Assembly: GCA_026874595.1 (NCBI GenBank)
Contig: CM049315.1
Coordinates: forward strand, 4,648,664 to 4,712,663
Length of the DNA stretch: 64,000 nucleotides
Direction of reading: 5' to 3'
Origin: Sipunculus nudus
Lineage: Eukaryota > Annelida > Sipuncula > Golfingiida > Sipunculidae
Position numbers and translations under genes: made by a program. The notes beneath the pieces were generated by a model. The model saw nothing but the letters and a program-made list of their open reading frames with translations. It searched no databases and had not been told where the DNA came from. This document shows, one piece after another, positions 1 through 13,160 of this stretch (position 1 is the stretch's first letter; the number at the start of each line of letters is the position of its first letter).

Positions 1-331
1 ATTATACAAAAAAATAGATTCAATTGAACAAATGTGTAAACTATTGAAATGTCAACAGTTAATCGAAAAACCAACTTATGATCATGGTAATAGTACAGAT
101 CATTTGTTCACAAACTGCTCACATGCTTTAGTTTCAACATTAGGAAACACATGGTCAGGTCACAAAATATTTTTTGCAACAATTTCTTGCTCATCAATGC
201 AAACCAATCATATAAACCAACCATGGCCTTTATTACCTCTTCCTCTTACACTTTATCTCCATTAGATATTATTTTAGATTTTCACCTTCAAGGTTAACGT
301 CAGCTAAGCACAGTGACCCATAGGTCCCTTG
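1..331 (+). mobile_element. 3' part of a Helentron-like element (family A)
   Basis: Ends CAGCTAAGCACAGTGACCC then ATAGGTCCCTTG before TTTG. The subterminal AGCTAAGC inverts the 5' motif of complete copies, GACCCATAGGTC is a degenerate hairpin, and CTTG is the terminus. Its body is similar to 51650-51880 inside another family A copy. The 5' end lies before the window. Confidence 0.6.
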
Positions 332-2047
332 TTTGTGTTTGGCAGGGAGTCATAATGTACTGGGTGAATCTGTTCACCTGGGCTGCGTGTACATAGTTAA
401 TCATGTAATATTTGTATTAAAGATTTAGTCCCCACTTTTGGTATACCTCATATTTTTGTCAGGTACTCTAATATATCTTTATTCTTGGAAAGAAAATCAC
501 CTCATTGCATGCTGAGTAAGAATTTGTCATATTGTCAGTTTAGTATACTGATGGGACCATAGATTTAGTGTGAAGTAATAGTATCCCTTGTTTTAGAATA
601 TTTCTTCAGACATCAAATATTTCTTAAATATGGATATCCTAAGGACCTGCACAAGTGGTTCATATTTAACAGGTGTTCTGCGTGATAGGTCTCAGTGATG
701 ATAGTTTCAGCTGTATGTGGGAGAAAAGACCTAAACGTGTGGTTCATATTTAACAGGTGTACCTCTTAGGCAGGTCTGTGTGATGACAGTTTAAGCTATA
801 TGTGGTAGTCAGGTCCTGAGATGAATTGTCCAAAATTTCATATTTCCAATGTCAAAGTTTAAGATGAAATTTGGTATATAAAAAAGTGCTATTGTAACAT
901 TTCAGTAAAACCACTTCTGCATCTCCGCACCATCTGGTGTTCAGTTACTGAACCACGTGTGATTGAGACCTCTTTACTTGATAATTCTTTTTCATATCCT
1001 CATACAGTAGAATAGATTGGGAATATGGATACAGGTATTTCCTCAGCAATGAAATAACAAGTATGGTTCAAGATAGGATTTATTTAAAAAATTTTAGATG
1101 GAGCTCAGAAGTTGAATTAAAAAAAAAACATGTATTATTATTCTGAGCTTTCCCAATGAACATCTTGTGTCCTAAAATGTAAAAAAATAATAAACAAAAT
1201 ACATTTGTATATAAAGTTGTGAATATTATACGTATATACATAAATAGAATACAGAAAACAGTGCATGTATAAGAAGTCAATAAATGTGTAGATGACAAAT
1301 TGCTCAATACAGAGGGCTTATAGCAGTTTATATTGTTTCTGTGGTACATGTGCCATTGCTCAAGTGGTATTGCCAAACATTGACTGGGTAATGAAGCAAG
1401 TGCAGCTATACAAACAGACGGCCTTAATCATGAGGCACCCGTGTTCATTCTGTGTGGCATGTGGTTTGTATATTAATGTTCATATACAAATAAAGTTGTT
1501 AATGAGCTGAAAGTAACTTCGTTTAGAATATATTATGTGTTTGTGCTGTTTTCTTTGGGCTTATGTTGATGTCGTTGCAGTAATTACTCATGAGCAGGCA
1601 TAACAATTTCATGGGCTTAAAGTTTCCTCATTATTGTCTCACAGACATTACGTGTAGACCATGACATGACATCAGTATATCAGATTGTCTGGACGTTTCT
1701 AACGACCACTTATCGTTCACAAAAACACCAATAACACGTCAAGACCTCAGCATAATTTACAAAAGCCCCTCACAAACCTATGCAAAGTCCGAAAATATAA
1801 TTTCATGATGTTCTGCTTGAAATCCATCGTTAAACTTACGCTAAAATGCCTGATGGCCTGCGATAACCACTTGCACGCAGTTCGCATCATTACACTGTGG
1901 GCAAGCATCTTGGACGGCCAAAAAGTGCAGTCTGTTAAATGTGTTCCACTTTCAAACATATTAACTGGTTGATCAGATATGCGTGCTTTGGGTACACGTT
2001 GGTGTAAATAGCTTTAAACATAAACAATAATGTATAGAAGTTTCATA
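332..2047. other. Non-coding stretch, no gene seen
   Basis: AT-rich DNA with short open frames only. A short internal similarity is visible: GTGGTTCATATTTAACAGGTG occurs near 655 and 740 (an imperfect duplication of about 85 bp). Confidence 0.6.
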
Positions 2048-5000
2048 ATTTTTAGCTCGGCTGACTGCAAGTCATCTGAGCTATAGCTATCACTCTTTGT
2101 CCGTCGTCCGTCCGTTAACAAGGCACAAATCGTAACCACTGGACCTGGAATCTTCTAACTTTAGATCCAGAGAGGTCCATGAAAAAACTCCTCGGAAACC
2201 TGGAATCAGGTCTCTGTTACCCATATTCTATAAGCTATGGGGCTCCGAAGTACCCCCCAGAATAATGAAAAATTTGATATAAAAGCTCAAGTATCTGAAC
2301 AACTAATGTATTGATTACCATGATTCTCTGGATGGATATTGATCATGGGGTGATTCATCAGTTTCTGCAGACTGGTGGCGCCACCTGTATTTTTACGATT
2401 TTGTAGCTCAGCTGACTATAAGTCATCTGAGCTATAGTCGTGGTCCTTTGTCCGTCGTCCGTCCGGCCATCCGTCCGTTAACAGGGCACGTTTTAAAACC
2501 GTTGGACCTACGAATCCAAAATTCTACATACCATAAGATGTCCCCAAAATCTCCTACCATACCGAAAATTGGGTCATTAGGACTTCGTTCCTTCAAGATA
2601 TTAAGGTAAAACCTCCGTTTTCCATAAAAAAAGCCATTGTTACACTTCAAGGCTGCCAAATATCAAAACCACTGATCTGTTTTTGATTATATTTAGTATT
2701 CATACTCTTCCATACATTTTCTGTGCACATACCAAAAATTAAGTCAGCATTGGGTATTATTTTGAAGTTATGGGCCCAAATATAATGCAATTTTTAAAAA
2801 AAATCAGGAAATATATTTACTCACCTAACATGAGAATTGCTGAACCTAGAGACTTTTTTTCAGGAATATAACTTTATTTAATCAAGATTCAATTGTTTAC
2901 CCAAAATTAGATCTGAATTTTGCAAATTTTTTAAGTTATTAGCATAAATAAAAAATCAATACCTTAAATTTTGTCCAAATTTGGCAGTGGCACATTTTTT
3001 CCCTGTAAGCACTGTTGATTTAATTTTCACAGCATATATACAAAAGGATTTAATCTTTTTAAAATCTGAAATTTCAAAGGAATTGTTTGAAAAGAATAGC
3101 TTTTATTCAAGTTTTCATACACCATGTCAAGTGTTGTTTACATCTAGCCCACCTAGTAGTACAGCCTTCACTTGCATTATGTAACCCACCCCAGGCAGCT
3201 TGGCTTGGCTCAGCTAGGCCACTACTAGCAGGCTTCCCCTCTGCCCTGCACTCCCCCCCCCCCCCCAGCTGGTGCATAAACTAGATGAATGTTATAATTT
3301 TCTGTATTTTATTTTATTCTTGGCTATGCTAAATTTTAGATTTTGTATTGTACCACCAGGGTTACAATGATTAAAGTGCACATTTAATTGTGTCCACAAA
3401 GTGATGTATTGCTATGAAAGTGTGGATGTTCATCAGATAAGTAATGCTTCACTTCACAAGAGTAAAACTTCTCAAGGTGTGAAATTGACTATTAATTCCA
3501 GTTATTAATTATAGCTGAGATTGTAATTAGCATAATGATATTGTTTGTCCCTCATTCAACCAGCAGTGTGTATACTTCATTTGAAAAGATGTTTTTATTT
3601 TATCAAATTTACTTAATCTTTTATTTTATTTCAGCGAATAAAATTAAGCATGTACTAAAAACTCCAATGTGCAAAACTTTTTAACAGGGAATCAAGGAAT
3701 AATTTTGTAGATGCCATGTTGTGGCATTATTTTCTTTTAAATTCAGTTTAATCATCTGATTTAAAAATAATAAAATATATGTGTATGCATAATATGACCC
3801 AATATGAGCTGCAATATGGGTATATAATGATTGCAACTTAGAATTCTAATATTTTAACTTCTATTTTCAGTTTTTTTATTACAAATTTATAACACTTGTA
3901 AATAAAAAAATGAATCAGATAAAAACTATTAATGGAAAAAGTGGGTATGCTAAAAAATAGGCTTATTTATAAACTTAAATGCATTATTCCCTTGAAAATG
4001 AAATAAAGGTATTTGTCTATTCTGTCCACTCGCCTGTCCATCTGTAAATTTTTCATATGCATCACAGTATCTCAAAACTTTTACTGTTTTTCTTCATGAC
4101 AGTCTTGTCAGAGTATTAGTTTGCAATCATATATTTAGAACTTTACTATAACCAAGTAGGAGGGCCCCTTTCCTCTTAGCTTCTCATATGCTTTTATAAA
4201 TGAAAAACATTACAATAGAATATTTTTCATATTTTGCATTTGCAAAAATTTCAAACTTAAGCTGGGCGCCGTGACCCATGGGACCTTTGTTGATATTCTG
4301 GATTCTCAACATCATTGTTTGGCTAAAACTGAATAAATACCAGACATGGTGCGAATACTTTGCAAATGTATTTGAATACGAATATGAATATGTACTCCAT
4401 TATAAAATTTCTTGCATAAGAATGGAAATTCTGGTAAAAATGAAAGTATTTGAATACCAGTGCAAATACTTTCAAAACGTATTCATGAATGCATTCATGA
4501 ATATATTCTATAATATTATTTTAATAATCATTTCAGTTATATTTTATTAAAACAATCATATGATTCTCTTATTATTTTTAATAAAAATTCTATTTAGCAC
4601 AATATTTGTTATTAAATTTTAATAAATAGTTAAACTCTTCTTATATGTGCTGCATATCAGTTATATGGCCAAGTCAAAGTCTGTATGACTATAGCACTCC
4701 ATTTGTTAATAAAATAAACGAAATCAGTCTCTTCCCTGTCTCCAAAGAAACTATCAAAATCATACATAAGCTAAACACCAACAACTCATAAAACAGCTTA
4801 TATTTATTTCCACACAAAACCAGCATGTGTCTCATTTCAAAATCATATTTTTTTATCATATATAACAGCTGAGCGCTGTGACCCATGGGTCCCTTGTTTT
4901 CTCTATTTTTGAGACCTCAAAAGATGCCGTCATCTGTTAACAGGGCACAAATTGTAAACGCTGGACCTGGAATCTTCTCACTTTACATCCAAAGAGGTCC

Positions 5001-6740
5001 ATGAAAAGTCTCCTTGAAAACCTTGAATTAGATCTCTGTTACCCATAATCTTCAAGCTTTGGGGCGCCGAAGTACCCCCCCCCCCCCCCCCGAATAATGA
5101 AAATTTGATACCAAAGCTCAAGTATCTGAACAACTAATACATTGATCACCATGATTCCATGGATATTGATCATGGGGTGTTACATCAGTTTTTAGCTCAG
5201 CTGACTGTTAATCATCTGAGCTATAGTGATCACTCTTTGTCTGTCGTCCGTCTGTCTAGCTGTCCGTCTGTCCGTTGGTCTGTCCGTTAACCTGGCAAAA
5301 ATCGTAACCGCTGGACCTAGAATCTTGTAACTTAATATTCTGAGAGGTCTATGAAAAATCTCCTTGGAAACCAAAAATTAGGTCTCTGTTACCCATATCC
5401 TTTGAGCTATGAGGCCCCAAAATACCCCCAGAATGGTCAAAAATTTCATACAAAAGCTGAAGTATATGAACTACTACAACACTGATGGTCATGATTTTTG
5501 GCATACATATTGATCAAGAGGTGTTCCATCAGTGTCTGCAGACTGGTGGCGCCACATGTATTTTTTTCAAATTTTTACAATTTTTTTCTCTATTTTTGAG
5601 ACCTTTAAGGATGTAGTTATCTGTCAACAGGGTGCAAATCATAACGACTGGACACACAGGAAGACCAATGAAGTCTCCATGGAAACCTGAAATTAGGTCT
5701 CTGTTACCCATATCCTTTGAGCTATGGCATTCCATAGTACAGCTCAGAATAATGGAAAATTTCATACAAAAGCTGAAGTATATGAACAACTAATGCAGAG
5801 ATCATCATAATTGTTTGCATGGATATTGATCATAGAGTGTTTCATCAGTTTCTGCAGACTGGTGGCACCACCTGTATTTGTTCGGGCTTTTCTACAAATT
5901 TTTTTCTCTATTTTTGAGACCTTTAAAGATATGAACATCTTTTAACAGGGCACTAATCATAACAACTGGACCTAGAATCTTCATTCTTGACTCACAGGGA
6001 GACCCATGAAAAGTCTCCATGGATACCTGAAATTAGGTCTCTGTTACCCATATCCTTTAAGCTGTATGGTTTCAAAGTACCCCCCAAAATAATAAAAAAT
6101 TTTATACAAAAGCTCAAGTATCTGAACAACTAATTCAGAGATCACCATGATTCTTTGCATGGATATTGATTATGGAGTGTTTCATCAGTTTCTGCAGACT
6201 GGCGGTGCCACCTATATTTTAATTCAATTTTCCGATTTTTTTCTCTATTTTTGAGATCTTTAAGGTTGCTGTCATCTGTTAACGTGGCACAAATTGTAAC
6301 AACTGGACCTAGAATCTTAATTCATGTCATGCAAGGAGGCCATTGAAAAGTGTCTGTGGAAACCTGAAATTAGGTCTCTGTTACCCATATCCTTCAAGCT
6401 ATAGGACTCGGAAGTATCCCTCAGAGTAATGAAAAATTTGATACAAAAGCTGAAGTATCTAAATAACTAATGCAGCGATTACCATGATTCTTTGCATCGA
6501 TATTGACCATTAAGTGTTTTTAATAGTTTCTGCAGATTGGTGGAGCAACCTGTATTTTTTAAAAATTTACGCATATTTTTCTCTATTTTGACATATATAA
6601 ATACAGACACAATCTTGGCCTGTTGGTTGATCTGTTTGATGTTTCAGTTGAATGGGTATATACTACCATTCAGATGATAAAATTTCCTTTTGCGAATCTC
6701 TTCCCAGTCAGCTGAGCGTTGGCACTGAAAACACTATAAT
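2048..6740 (+). mobile_element. Helentron-like element with ~330-bp tandem units (family D), interrupted by a family A copy
   Basis: Starts TTTAGCTCGGCTGACTGCAAG with the typical TCATCTGAGCT palindrome arm. The body is made of ~330-bp units (GTCATCTGTTAACAGGGCAC ... GGTGGCGCCACCTGTATTT) visible around 4900, 5590, 5900 and 6240. A second element start lies at 5187 (TTTTTAGCTCAGCTGACTG). A degenerate 3' end (CAGCTGAGCGTTGG) is at about 6706. A family A copy splits it at 2399-4896. Confidence 0.6.
2399..4896 (+). mobile_element. Helentron-like element, family A, nested in family D
   Basis: Begins TTGTAGCTCAGCTGACTATA and ends CAGCTGAGCGCTGTGACCC then ATGGGTCCCTTG. It interrupts a T-run of the surrounding family D unit (CACCTGTATTTTTACGATT and TTTTCTCTATTTTTGAG), consistent with insertion between two T residues without target duplication. 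A second 3'-end-like sequence at 4261-4288 suggests a further internal insertion. Confidence 0.65.
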
Positions 6741-7317
6741 AATCTTACCCTACCAATATTGTAATAAAAACGATAAGTGGGGGAAAAACGGCCAATATCT
6801 AGAGAATGGATCCAAAATCTAACAGGCGATATGTCATTAGAGAATAGGCTTTCTTCTTTAATGACAGCCATTTGGGTTCCTCATTAGTACAACAGATGCA
6901 GTCATATTGGAAATCCAGTGCATTTAATATTTGTGTGTTCACGTAAACATTCACGTCACAAGAAGTCAACATTTATGTTGTATAAGTTAATTTGACATGA
7001 ATTAAATAATAATCTTTTAAACTTCATTTTTTACAATATTGGCCTTTTTGCCCCTTTTAACCCCTACCACGCTGATTACAGCTAAGGTAAGTCTAAAGTT
7101 ATTACCATGTTACCCATTTATAATTACTGTATTGGCCAATGGCCATTATTACAACATTGGCCTGTTTTACTAAAATAATTGGCCGTTTTACTACAATATT
7201 AGCCATAATTACAATATGGGACGTCAATCACAATTGATCCGAAGCAACATTTTTTTTAAGGGGTTTCAGACAAAATTTTGCAGCCTGGACCCCCCCCCCC
7301 CCTTTTCGGGAACTCGG
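6741..7317. repeat. AT-rich stretch with repeated ACAATATTGGCC motifs
   Basis: Contains CCAATATTGTAATAAAAACG near 6755 and the opposite orientation CGTTTTACTACAATATT near 7180, so it may be a decayed element about 440 bp long with inverted ends. No coding signal is seen. Confidence 0.3.
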
Positions 7318-10300
7318 GACCTGTCCGTCGTAAGGCGTCTGTACGTTAACCCATACTATCTTGAAAACGGCAAGAGTTAGCATCACGAAATTTTATGCAA
7401 AAAATTAGTCATCTAAAAAACACTATCGGATTTTGCTTATTTTTTGGCTAACTGCATTTTCTTGATTTTATAGGGAAAAAGCTAAAATAGCTTTAAAAAT
7501 CTTCTTCAGCCAAATTGTCCAATATTTCACAGAAATGATCCCTGGAACAATCTCTCTCAAATTTGTTCGAATTGTTTAAACATTGGTGATTTTTGGCCGA
7601 GATACAGCTAGTTGAACTTAGTCATCTGTCCATAAAAACAATACTAAAATTACAATCTTAGAAACGGCTGGAGCTATCATCGCAAAATTTTAAGCCAATG
7701 ATGGTCACATGAGTCATAGCTGAAATTGAGGTATTGGTGGCGCCACCTGTATCGGCCTTTTTTGTACGGGGGTCATCAGTGCCCGTATAATACTGAAAGC
7801 TACAAAAAACTTCTCTGAAACCATATGACCATATTTACAAGAATAATCCCCTGAATAATTGTTATAATAATTGTCTTTTATGGATCCAAAGAATGAATTT
7901 CGGCTGAATTATAAAGATTGAATTGAGTCAATTTACCATATATATTTGCAGTGTGAAGCAGATACATCTACCCTGGAACCAGTTTATCAGCATCCGTTAC
8001 ATCATGCCTCCAGACATTTAGATTTCAGGTTATCTTTGGTTAATATTGACAAGAATGTTTTTTAAAAACTTTTAAAAAATGTAGCTTTATGATTTTAGAT
8101 ATTCCTCATGCCAGGCAATGTTTACAATCACAGGTATACGTTAACCCATACGATTTCGAAAACGGCTGGAGCTAGCATCATGAAATTTAATGCAAAAAAT
8201 TAGCCATCTGAAAAAATCTGCATTTTTCTCAGATTTGATAGAGAAAAAGCTAAAAAAAAACTTTAAAAATCTTCTCCTCCTAAACGGTCAGGCCTATTTG
8301 TTCAATATTTCACAGAAATAATCTTTTATACCATTTCTCTCAAGTTCGTTCAAATGGTTCAAGTTCGGTGAATTTTGGCCGAATTACCCGAAGTTGAACC
8401 TAGTCATCTGTCCAAAGAAGCATACTACAATGACAATCTCAGAAACGGCCAGAGCAATCATCACCAAATTTTATGCCAGTGTTGGTCACATGAGTCATAT
8501 ATGAAATTCAGGTATTGGTTGCGCCATCTGCATTGATCTTTTTTTGTACTGGGGTCATTGGTCATCTGTACATTAACCAATAATTTCTCAGGAATAGCAG
8601 GAGCTACCTTCCCCAGATTTTATGCAATAATCTGTCACATATCAAATTTTGAGGGATTCAGCTTATTGTTTTTGTTATCTGCATTTACTTAGATTTTATG
8701 GGGAAAAAGCTTAAAAACCTTTAAAAGTCTTCTTGTAAATGGTCCAGCCAAATTTTTCAACATTTTACAGAAATGATCCCAGAGGCAAGCCCTCTCAAGT
8801 TTGTTCAAATGGTTTGCATTTGATGAATTTTAGTGGAGTTAAACGAATTTGAACAGTCATTTGGCCAAGTAAGCATACTGACATAGTTATCTCAGAAATG
8901 ACAGAAGCTAGCATTACCAAGTATTGTGCAAATGTTGGTCACATGACTCATATTTGAAGTTGCAGATTTTTTGGTGCCACCTACATTGAACTGTTTTTTT
9001 TATGGGCAAAACCTCACAATTTTAGCATCTTTCAGCTTAAAATGTTTATGATGAAACTTTCAAGTTGAATCGTTCAATTTTTCAAAAGAATTATCCTAGG
9101 ACATGGTTCTTTCAATCATATCAGAAAAGCTTAAGTTGGTCTTATGGCCATTATTATATCTAACTCAAACTGAGGACTGCAAAACTGTTCTTCTACAAAA
9201 TTATTGTTTCAATTATAACTTCTGTGATATGGCACAAATATTATTCTTAGGTGGCCTTTATTCAAGTTTACTTGAATGATTTTTGGCAGAATTATTGGAC
9301 CTTTAACAATGAAAGAACTGCATCTTTTATTTTTCTAGATATTTTGATAAAAAGTTTATGAATATTTCAGCTTGAAAATAAAAGCATTTTAGCCAAAGTC
9401 TTTAAGTATGTGTAAACAGATATGCCTACAGGCCAAGATTGTGTCTGTATATTTAAATAGGCTAAGAAACTGCCAACTGTTTCAGATTTGGCAATAGATC
9501 AAGGGTTCATTCAGTGCAGCCAGATATAGGTCAAGAGTTCAATCAGTGCAGCCAAGCACAAGGCATGTGATCCCCTCATGGGTGACATATGAACACCTCA
9601 TGGGCACCATGTGATCACCTCATGGGTGTCATGCCCCTCAGGGCTGCATGTGGAGCCAATGTATTTATAGCTTTGGCAGACTGCCAACTGTATCCAATTA
9701 GGCAACAGGTCAAGAGTTCATTCAGTGCAGCCAGGTACAGGTCAAAAGTTCACTTAGTCTAGCCAGGTGCAGGTCATGAGTTCTCTCAGTGCAGTAGCCT
9801 GAGCCGACAAATTTGTCACAGTTCATTCGGGGCAACTGCCTTTCTCACCTAAGCGTGGTCAGCCCCATGCATCAGACTCAAGGTAAGTTTGATGTATTAG
9901 CCTGATATTTTGACCTGTCTATGTGTCTTTGATGGCTTTTTCGTTCACAAGACAGGTGTCACCACCTAAAATGACTTTTGCACAGTGTGTGACTTTTGTG
10001 CCTGCTTATTTCCATAGAGGAATTAGATATATCATCCTGAAATAGGGCATATTTATACTTATCGAATAGCTTTGTCATATACAAGACTGACGGTGCCACC
10101 TACAATAATTTTTGCACAGTGTGTGTCCCTGCTTATTTATCAGGAATGGTTTGATATATCAGTCTGAACTTGGGCATATGTATATATCTCTGATAGCTTT
10201 GTTGTATACAAGACTGGTGGTGCCGGCTGCAATCGTTTTTAGCTCAGCTGACTGATAGTCAGTATAGGAAGTATAGGAATGGTGCTTTGTCCGTCGTCCG

Positions 10301-11985
10301 TCCGGTCGTCCGTTAGCAGGGCACAAATCGCAACAGCTGGTCCTAGAAACTTCAAAGTGAATATCCAGGGAGGTCAGTGAAAATCTGCTTGGAAACCTGC
10401 GACCTATATCCTTCGAGCTATTGGGCTTGAAAGTACCCCCCCCCCCCCCAGAAGAGTAAAAAATTTGATACAAAACCTCTAATATCTTGATAATTAATGC
10501 ATAGTTTGTCATGAATCTTGCCTTGAAAATTGACCATGACTAGTTTTGTCAGTTCCTGAAACGTGGTGGCACCACCTGTATTTTTTTCCTATTTTAACGA
10601 ATATTTTTCTATTTATTTACTATAAAATGACAACAATCATGTCAGTTTCTCAGCTGTGATTACATCTGGTGTCCCAAAAACTGGTGTGTTTATTGGTCAC
10701 AAGTGGATGCCCTATACTAATCACCCTGTCTGTCTGTCTGATTGTATGTCTGTTTGTCTGTCAATCCATCCATCCACACAAATTAGTTTCCAGACGATAA
10801 CTCCAGGTTTGATTGGCACATGGATTTCAAACTTGACTTACACATTGCCCACCACTAAAGCAAGAACCTATATGATTTTGGGGTCATGAGGTCAATGGTC
10901 AAGGTCACAGGACTCACTTAATTAAAAAGATTATGGTTGCATTTTAAGCCAAGCTCTTCATCCCAAACTTTCCATCTTGCGCATTTAGCTGACTTGCCAG
11001 TATTGGGAGAGCATAAATTAATTTTGAGTCACAAGGTCAAATGTCAAGGTCACAGGGGCCATCTGTTCACAAATTAGTTTCCAGATAATAACTCCAGTTG
11101 AGTTTGACATATTGGTTTCAAACTTAACTTATAAATGGCCCACCACTAAAGTAAGAACCATGTCGATTTTGGGGTCCAACGGTCAAAGGTCAAGGTCACA
11201 GGGCTCATTTCTTTAAAAGGAATGTGTACGCAATTGAAGCCAAACTTTTCATCACAAACCTTTCATCTTCAAGATATTGCTAACCTGCCACTAGGGGAAG
11301 ATTCTGTTTGATTTTTGGGTCAAAGGTCAAGGTCACAGGGCCCATCCATTCACAAATTAGTTTATTGGTGATAATTCTGCTTTGGATAGACAGACTGGCT
11401 TCAAACTTGATTTAATAATGACCAACCACATTAGTAAATTCATTTTGATTTTCAGGGTCCAGCGATCTAAGTTTAAGGTCACAGAAGCCACATCTTTAAA
11501 AAGATTGTGGATGCACTGTAAATCAAACTTTTTATCCTGAACTTTCCAACGTTCACACATGGCTTACTTGCCCAAAGTGAGGAAAACTGTAGAATTTGAG
11601 GTTATCTGGTCAGAGGTCAAGGTCACTTTTTAAAAGATTGTTACAATAATCCTAATGCTGAAAGTTCAAGGATATTAAGTTCTAAGATTTATTGGTCACA
11701 AGGTCATTGGTTAAGGTCACAAGACTGTCATTCTGAAAAATTTCTTTAAAAGTATCCTTATAGACAAATTCAGCTGAGCATTGAGACCCATGGGTCCCTA
11801 GTTGTGTCGTGTGCACCCATGCCAGAATTTCAGCAGTGATGTTTGTGTAATTGTTTCTTATTCAAAATGTTTAGTACCTGCATTGTTCATATACATGAGA
11901 AGTAATGGTCAAGCATTGAAACATTATACCTGGTGTATTTCCCAATGCACAGGTTCGCATTAGGTCTGTAGGCCTTGTTTAGGTT
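7318..11985 (+). mobile_element. Helentron-like element, family C, left copy (5'-truncated), carrying a nested insertion
   Basis: Opens in GTCCGTCGTAAGGCGTCTGT; the terminal TTTAGCGAACCTGTGAGC of the right copy is missing. Ends CACAGGTTCGCATTAGG, then TCTGTAGGCCTTG before TTT: subterminal inverted motif, AGGCCT-based hairpin, CTTG terminus. Internal tandem blocks (CGTTAACCCATAC..., GGTGATTTTTGGCCGA...) recur near 7350, 8140 and 8570. It is inverted relative to 15223-19132. Confidence 0.65.
10237..11801 (+). mobile_element. Helentron-like element with AAGGTCA-rich core, inserted in family C
   Basis: Begins TTTTAGCTCAGCTGACTG and ends CAGCTGAGCATTGAGACCC then ATGGGTCCCTAG. The sister family C copy lacks it at about 15388-15400, giving an empty site: flank GGCTGCAATCGT plus TTGTGTCGTGTGCACCC here, against the complement of GGGTGCACACAACACAATAA there. 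The core holds ~300-bp repeats with (C/T)AAGGTCACA motifs. Confidence 0.8.
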
Positions 11986-12069
11986 TTTCATTAGTCCTCC
12001 AAGGTTGGACCTCCTTTTCCTAAATCCTGGATCCGCCCCAGATATCGGCCGGTTATTACAATATGGGTC
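11986..12069. other. Short non-coding junction
   Basis: Joins the end of the left family C copy to the decayed recombinase. It contains a GATCCGCCCCAG stretch and no gene. Confidence 0.4.
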
Positions 12070-12590
12070 GTAACACCAGTCAATGCACTGCTAAGCATTA
12101 TATCTCCACGCTTGGAAGTGATTACATTCTTGGCCTTTGTTATCATGTTGAGACCATCGAGTGTTGCTCCACACGCTGTTTTCAATCCTTCCACTTGCAT
12201 GTTTAAAAACCATGTGAGTTTTCAGGAAGATGGTTCGATGACATTGACTTTGCAGGGTATAAAAAAACGACTATCATGCATGGAGAAGGGTTTGAGGTTC
12301 ATGTTGTGCCAACATCAACATCAGACAAAATGCTTGATCCTGTCAGTGCTTCACTGGTTTATATACAACGGACTGATAACGTAAGGCCCCTCGAAACACG
12401 GCCACTTTTTCCTCCCCTTCGAAGGTCATAAAAGCCCATTAACATTAACACAGTTGCTAAAATTTTATGTGAGGCAATATATGGGTTGGTTTAGGTCATA
12501 AGGGCTTTACCGCCAAGTCCTTCAGACCCACTGGGGCAACAGTGTCTTAGTGACCGGCAATGAAACCGATACTGACCTGTTTCCTTTCAC
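12070..12590 (+). pseudogene. Decayed tyrosine recombinase (DIRS/Crypton-like) fragment
   Basis: Plus-strand translation gives LAFVIMLRPSSVA, then FQEDGSMTLTLQGIK. After a frameshift near the A-run at 12261-12267 it continues GFEVHVVPTSTSDKMLDPVS and VYIQRTDNVRPLETRPLF. A third segment near 12500 reads GFTAKSFRPTGATV, the catalytic R-box region, and a further frame resumes VTGNETDTD. This order (LRPS, LDPV, FRPTGAT) is that of tyrosine recombinases in DIRS-like and related mobile elements. Several frameshifts and stops make it non-functional. Confidence 0.7.
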
Positions 12591-12945
12591 CACACATTTT
12601 GGAATTTCGTTTTGCTAAGGTTAACATTATTTCTCTTTCCATTCGTCACGTTATGTAATTTTATACTCTTTAACAAGGCTTATGATTACCAATTTTATGA
12701 AAATGTTTTGAAGTTGTGACAAAAAATTGTTAAAACTGGAGTGAGAAACGTTTTAATTAAATCTCGCTTGCGGTCGCGCCATCTGTGTTATTCGCGTGGT
12801 GCAAGGTTAAGTTTTATATCCCAGTAATTTATCGATTTGTGATAAATATTGATGTATAAGGGTGAATTGCACTTTGGTGACGAATAAAGGCTTTAAATAT
12901 TTTATAAACATGTTTTGAAGTTGTGACAAAAAAATTATTAAAACG

Positions 12946-13160
12946 TAATGTTCCCTGTAACAGAGGCCGAAGTACACTGCCTTCCTAAGGGCGTCCCCCT
13001 GTTCGAGCAGTTACCGTGGCATGGGTTGTTTTCAAACAGCTTCCCGTAGAAATCTAGCGGACAATCAGCCGATGTCAGAGACGGTCCCTCAAATGTCATA
13101 AGACTGGTTTCACCCTGGGCTTTCCACTGAGGATTCTCGGTATTGGCGTCAACCACGCCG
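12946..13160 (-). pseudogene. Decayed copy of the TSP1/EGF exon
   Basis: Minus-strand sequence aligns with the functional exon at 23553-23790: shared FYGKLFENNPCHGNCSNRGT versus NVYGECCEILNCRGYCSNGG. Several cysteines needed for the EGF fold are gone. The donor that follows TTACG in the functional copy (GTAAAG) is TTTTAA here, so splicing would fail. It lies downstream of the tentative last exon of the intact gene, consistent with an old tandem duplication. Confidence 0.7.

Noticed and set aside
10700-10790. CRISPR-like repeats (CTGTCTGTCTG and similar)
   Set aside because: Simple TCTG/TCCG microsatellite near element starts; no spacer structure and a eukaryotic context.
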